Source of the DNA: Verrucomicrobiia bacterium
GTDB taxonomy: Bacteria; Verrucomicrobiota; Verrucomicrobiia; JADLBR01
Assembly: GCA_020847615.1 (NCBI GenBank)
Contig: JADLBR010000246.1
Span: forward strand, 1 to 33,151
DNA length: 33,151 bases
Direction: 5' to 3'
Shown here: positions 31,359 through 33,151 of the stretch, piece after piece
Numbering within the stretch: the first letter of the stretch is position 1
Layout of the letters: each line of letters begins with the position of its first letter
The notes under the pieces: generated by a model
Seen by the model: only the letters and a program-made list of their open reading frames with translations
Database searches by the model: none
Told to the model about the DNA's origin: nothing
Translations under genes and position numbers: made by a program

Positions 31359-32291
31359 TCACGGCCCTGGGGCGACGTCCTCGTACTTGGCGCTCTCCCC
31401 GCCGATTTTGACATCCGTCACGTAAATGACCTTGTTCGTGGCGACCGCGCTCTCCTTGTTGAATGCATCCTGCGCACCTTCTTTATTGAAATGCCATTCC
31501 GGATGGTAGATGCCTGTCTTGAGGTAAGGGGTGTATTCCACGCCTATGGTCGAATAGACGTTTGGCCCCACGAGGTCCATGACCCGTTTGCCGTCCTTCC
31601 AGATTCGCAACAATCCGTCCTCCCCGGGCGACCACTTGGCGTGAATCACCCACGCCACCCAACGTCCGATCTGCACCGCGTCATCGAGTTTCACCCTGGT
31701 GCGCGTCGGCTTCGATTGGGCCGATCCATAGCTTTGCGCGACGACCCAGTTGGTGTTCTGGATAGAAATCGCCAGGTTGGGATAAGTCGCCTTCCAATTT
31801 CCCGGGATGGCATGCCACTGCATGACGATGTCGGCGCCCCGATTCGGATCAGGCACCCAGTCCTGCGGCACGAGGATCCGCTCGCCGTACCACCGCTCGC
31901 GAAAACCCTTCTCGCTGGGCAGCGATATCTCCGAGCGAAACGAGTTCGGCGCGCGCCTCACCGCAAACCGGACCGCCTTGCGCCCGCCACCCAGCCCGGG
32001 GGCGCCCACGATCTTGATCCGCTCGGCGTTCACCTCAGCGATCCGGTAATTGTCGTTTTCTGAAAAATTCCATTTCTCAAACCGCTCAGACCCGAAGTCG
32101 TCCTGGAAGATCAGGTTCTGGCCGTAGTCGAACACCTCCCTGGCGGTGAAATGCCGTTCCTTTTCCCCGGTCGACACACCGGCGATCTCCGCGCCCAGGC
32201 AGATCTGGACCGATCGGCAAAAGGCCAGCGTCAGGAACAGAGCATTCCTTAGCATTTTCTCGCGTTTCGCCTCGTCGCGTCGTCTGCCCAT
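31359..32291 (-). CDS. Heparin-lyase-I-like/PL20-like polysaccharide lyase, exported
   Basis: About 310 residues. Start uncertain: ATG 32291 has AGAGGT upstream; ATG 32255 gives the neatest signal peptide (MLRNALFLTLAFCRSVQICL); ATG 32315 is also open. The mature part has the beta-jelly-roll pattern of PF14099: LIFQDDFGS, KAVRFAVRRAPNSFRSEISL, RWYGERILVPQDWVPD, IVMQWHAIPGN, RWVAWVIHAKWSPGEDGLLRIWKDG and VEYTPYLKTGIYHPEW. Members cleave glucuronan or heparin-type chains by beta-elimination. The RSEIS and QWH strands line the expected catalytic cleft. It lies between the creatininase-family gene and the sulfatase, the latter overlapping or nearly touching its end. A glucuronate-containing sulfated chain is the likely target. 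Confidence 0.75.
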   Translation of the reverse strand: MGRRRDEAKREKMLRNALFLTLAFCRSVQICLGAEIAGVSTGEKERHFTAREVFDYGQNLIFQDDFGSERFEKWNFSENDNYRIAEVNAERIKIVGAPGLGGGRKAVRFAVRRAPNSFRSEISLPSEKGFRERWYGERILVPQDWVPDPNRGADIVMQWHAIPGNWKATYPNLAISIQNTNWVVAQSYGSAQSKPTRTRVKLDDAVQIGRWVAWVIHAKWSPGEDGLLRIWKDGKRVMDLVGPNVYSTIGVEYTPYLKTGIYHPEWHFNKEGAQDAFNKESAVATNKVIYVTDVKIGGESAKYEDVAPGP

Positions 32292-32319
32292 CGCTGGCCG
32301 CACCTCTTTCGGCATTTCG

Positions 32320-33078
32320 TCACCACTTCGCAAACGCTTCGACGAAGACCCCGACCTCCGCGACGATACCCTCGAAGAATCGCTTTCCCTTTTCGGGCGC
32401 CGCCAGCCTTGGGTCGCCGATGACGCCGCTCTTGGACATCTCGTGGAACTCCTCCACGAAATAGGCGGGCCTCGCGTGCTGCATGTCCACCCTGCGGTAC
32501 GCGTCGGCATGCCTCGGCCCGTCGCGCCGCGCGAGCGACATCTTCACGCGATCCGGGTGCAGATGGAGCATGAGCGAGGTCTCCATCTCGCAGGCGTGGC
32601 CGATGCCGCCCGGGCCGGATTCACGCACCGCCCGGATCGTTTTCGCGGCCAGCGACCAGTACGACGCGAACACGAAGCGCACCGCGGGGAAGGCGCACTT
32701 CAGCTCGCGGAGCGCCGCGCGCGCGGGCACGTCGTTGCCGCCATGTCCATTCAACAGAAAGACCTTCTTCGCCCCCATGCCCGCGACGCAGCCGCACAAT
32801 TCCACTAGCAGCTGGATGTACGGCATCTGGTGCGCGCTCAGGGTTCCGGGGAACGTTAGGTGGTGCGTCGAGTGCCCCACCCAGAGCGTCGGCAGCAGCA
32901 GGATCTTGCCCGGGCGCTTCCGTTCCAGCGCCCGCGCGATACCGGTGACGATATCGGTATCTGTGGTGAACGGCAGATGGGGACCATGCTGCTCGAATGA
33001 GCCCAGGGGCAAGACCACGACCTTTTGCGCTATTCTCGCTCTCTTCACATCGGGCCAACTCATCCTGTTCAGAAGCAT
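32320..33078 (-). CDS. Creatininase-family amidohydrolase
   Basis: A 252-residue cytoplasmic enzyme starting at ATG 33078 with a GGGAGAG site just upstream. Metal-binding residues of the creatinine amidohydrolase fold are all visible: Glu29 and His31 in GSFEQHGPHLP, Asp40 in TTDTD, His112 in NGHGGN, and Glu164/Glu166 in GHACEMETS. The family acts on cyclic amides or related lactam/lactone-like bonds; true creatininase activity cannot be assumed. In this sugar-acid context it might open a lactone or lactam of a modified sugar, which is speculation. It is followed closely by the lyase gene and preceded by the tail of another gene after about 20 bases. Confidence 0.85.
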   Translation of the reverse strand: MLLNRMSWPDVKRARIAQKVVVLPLGSFEQHGPHLPFTTDTDIVTGIARALERKRPGKILLLPTLWVGHSTHHLTFPGTLSAHQMPYIQLLVELCGCVAGMGAKKVFLLNGHGGNDVPARAALRELKCAFPAVRFVFASYWSLAAKTIRAVRESGPGGIGHACEMETSLMLHLHPDRVKMSLARRDGPRHADAYRRVDMQHARPAYFVEEFHEMSKSGVIGDPRLAAPEKGKRFFEGIVAEVGVFVEAFAKW

Positions 33079-33099
33079 ACTCTCTCCCTGGTGTCGCGA

Positions 33100-33151
33100 T
33101 CAGTCCGTCTCCGCGGGCATCTCGAACGTGTTCCAGCCCGCGCGCTCGAAC
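33100..33151 (-). CDS. C-terminal end of an unknown gene
   Basis: Seventeen codons including a TGA at 33102-33100, reading FERAGWNTFEMPAETD. It is in normal position for an upstream member of block A, ending about 20 bases before the creatininase-family start. Too short to assign to a family; the frame is chosen because it ends naturally there and reads like protein. Confidence 0.5.
   Translation of the reverse strand, partial: FERAGWNTFEMPAETD

Noticed and set aside
1-33151. tRNA, rRNA, riboswitch or insertion-sequence transposase
   Set aside because: No cloverleaf, rRNA stretch, known riboswitch core or transposase frame was recognised anywhere; a dedicated covariance-model search would be needed to exclude small RNAs.

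Overview
The window is a GC-rich stretch of bacterial chromosome in which every convincing gene lies on the minus strand. I read 22 complete and 2 partial coding regions. The content is almost entirely uronate-rich polysaccharide degradation. The style suggests a PVC-group bacterium (Lentisphaerota, Kiritimatiellota, Verrucomicrobiota or Planctomycetota). That placement is inferred from secreted glycosidases and a sulfatase without SusC/SusD, Tat-type leaders, URO-D and creatininase family genes, and hairpin-rich repeats. No rRNA or tRNA is present to fix the taxonomy.

Layout in the direction of transcription, from high to low coordinates. Block A (33151 to 27381): the tail of an unknown gene, a creatininase-family enzyme, a heparin-lyase-like/PL20-like polysaccharide lyase, an iduronate-sulfatase-like sulfatase, a glucarate-dehydratase-like enolase-superfamily enzyme and an MFS transporter. 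Block B begins after a 150-base intergenic region carrying two perfect palindromes (27340-27376). It contains an SDR, a GH115 enzyme, an ExuT-like MFS transporter, an SDR-type D-mannonate oxidoreductase, a GH5 enzyme, a secreted polysaccharide-pyruvyl-transferase-like protein, a barrel glycosidase, an RraA-type aldolase, a GH39-like glycosidase, a URO-D-family protein and a small four-helix membrane protein. A short unrelated pair follows at 13195-12403: an AbiEii-like nucleotidyltransferase and a small partner. Block C (12264 to 573): a second GH115, a XylR-type AraC regulator, a second GH39-like enzyme, a serine esterase, a double beta-propeller protein, a GH28-like protein and glucuronate isomerase UxaC. 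The block ends at a REP-like inverted repeat (489-554). The start of a GH13 alpha-amylase-family gene follows (1-195).

Together the genes suggest this route. Secreted lyase, sulfatase, esterase, GH115, GH39-like, GH5 and GH28-like proteins take apart a decorated, glucuronate-bearing glycan. MFS permeases then import uronate and aldarate monomers. UxaC and the mannonate oxidoreductase start the Ashwell-type hexuronate pathway, while the glucarate dehydratase and possibly the RraA-type aldolase offer an oxidative branch. Mannonate dehydratase and KDG kinase are not seen here. Blocks B and C each carry a GH115 plus a GH39-like gene, so they look like diverged copies of one module.

The most unusual points are: a hairpin-rich repeat translated in frame between two beta-propellers, fusing two exported proteins; a pyruvyl-transferase-fold protein with an export signal inside a degradation locus; and a URO-D-family (possible methyltransferase) gene next to enzymes that could release 4-O-methyl-glucuronate.
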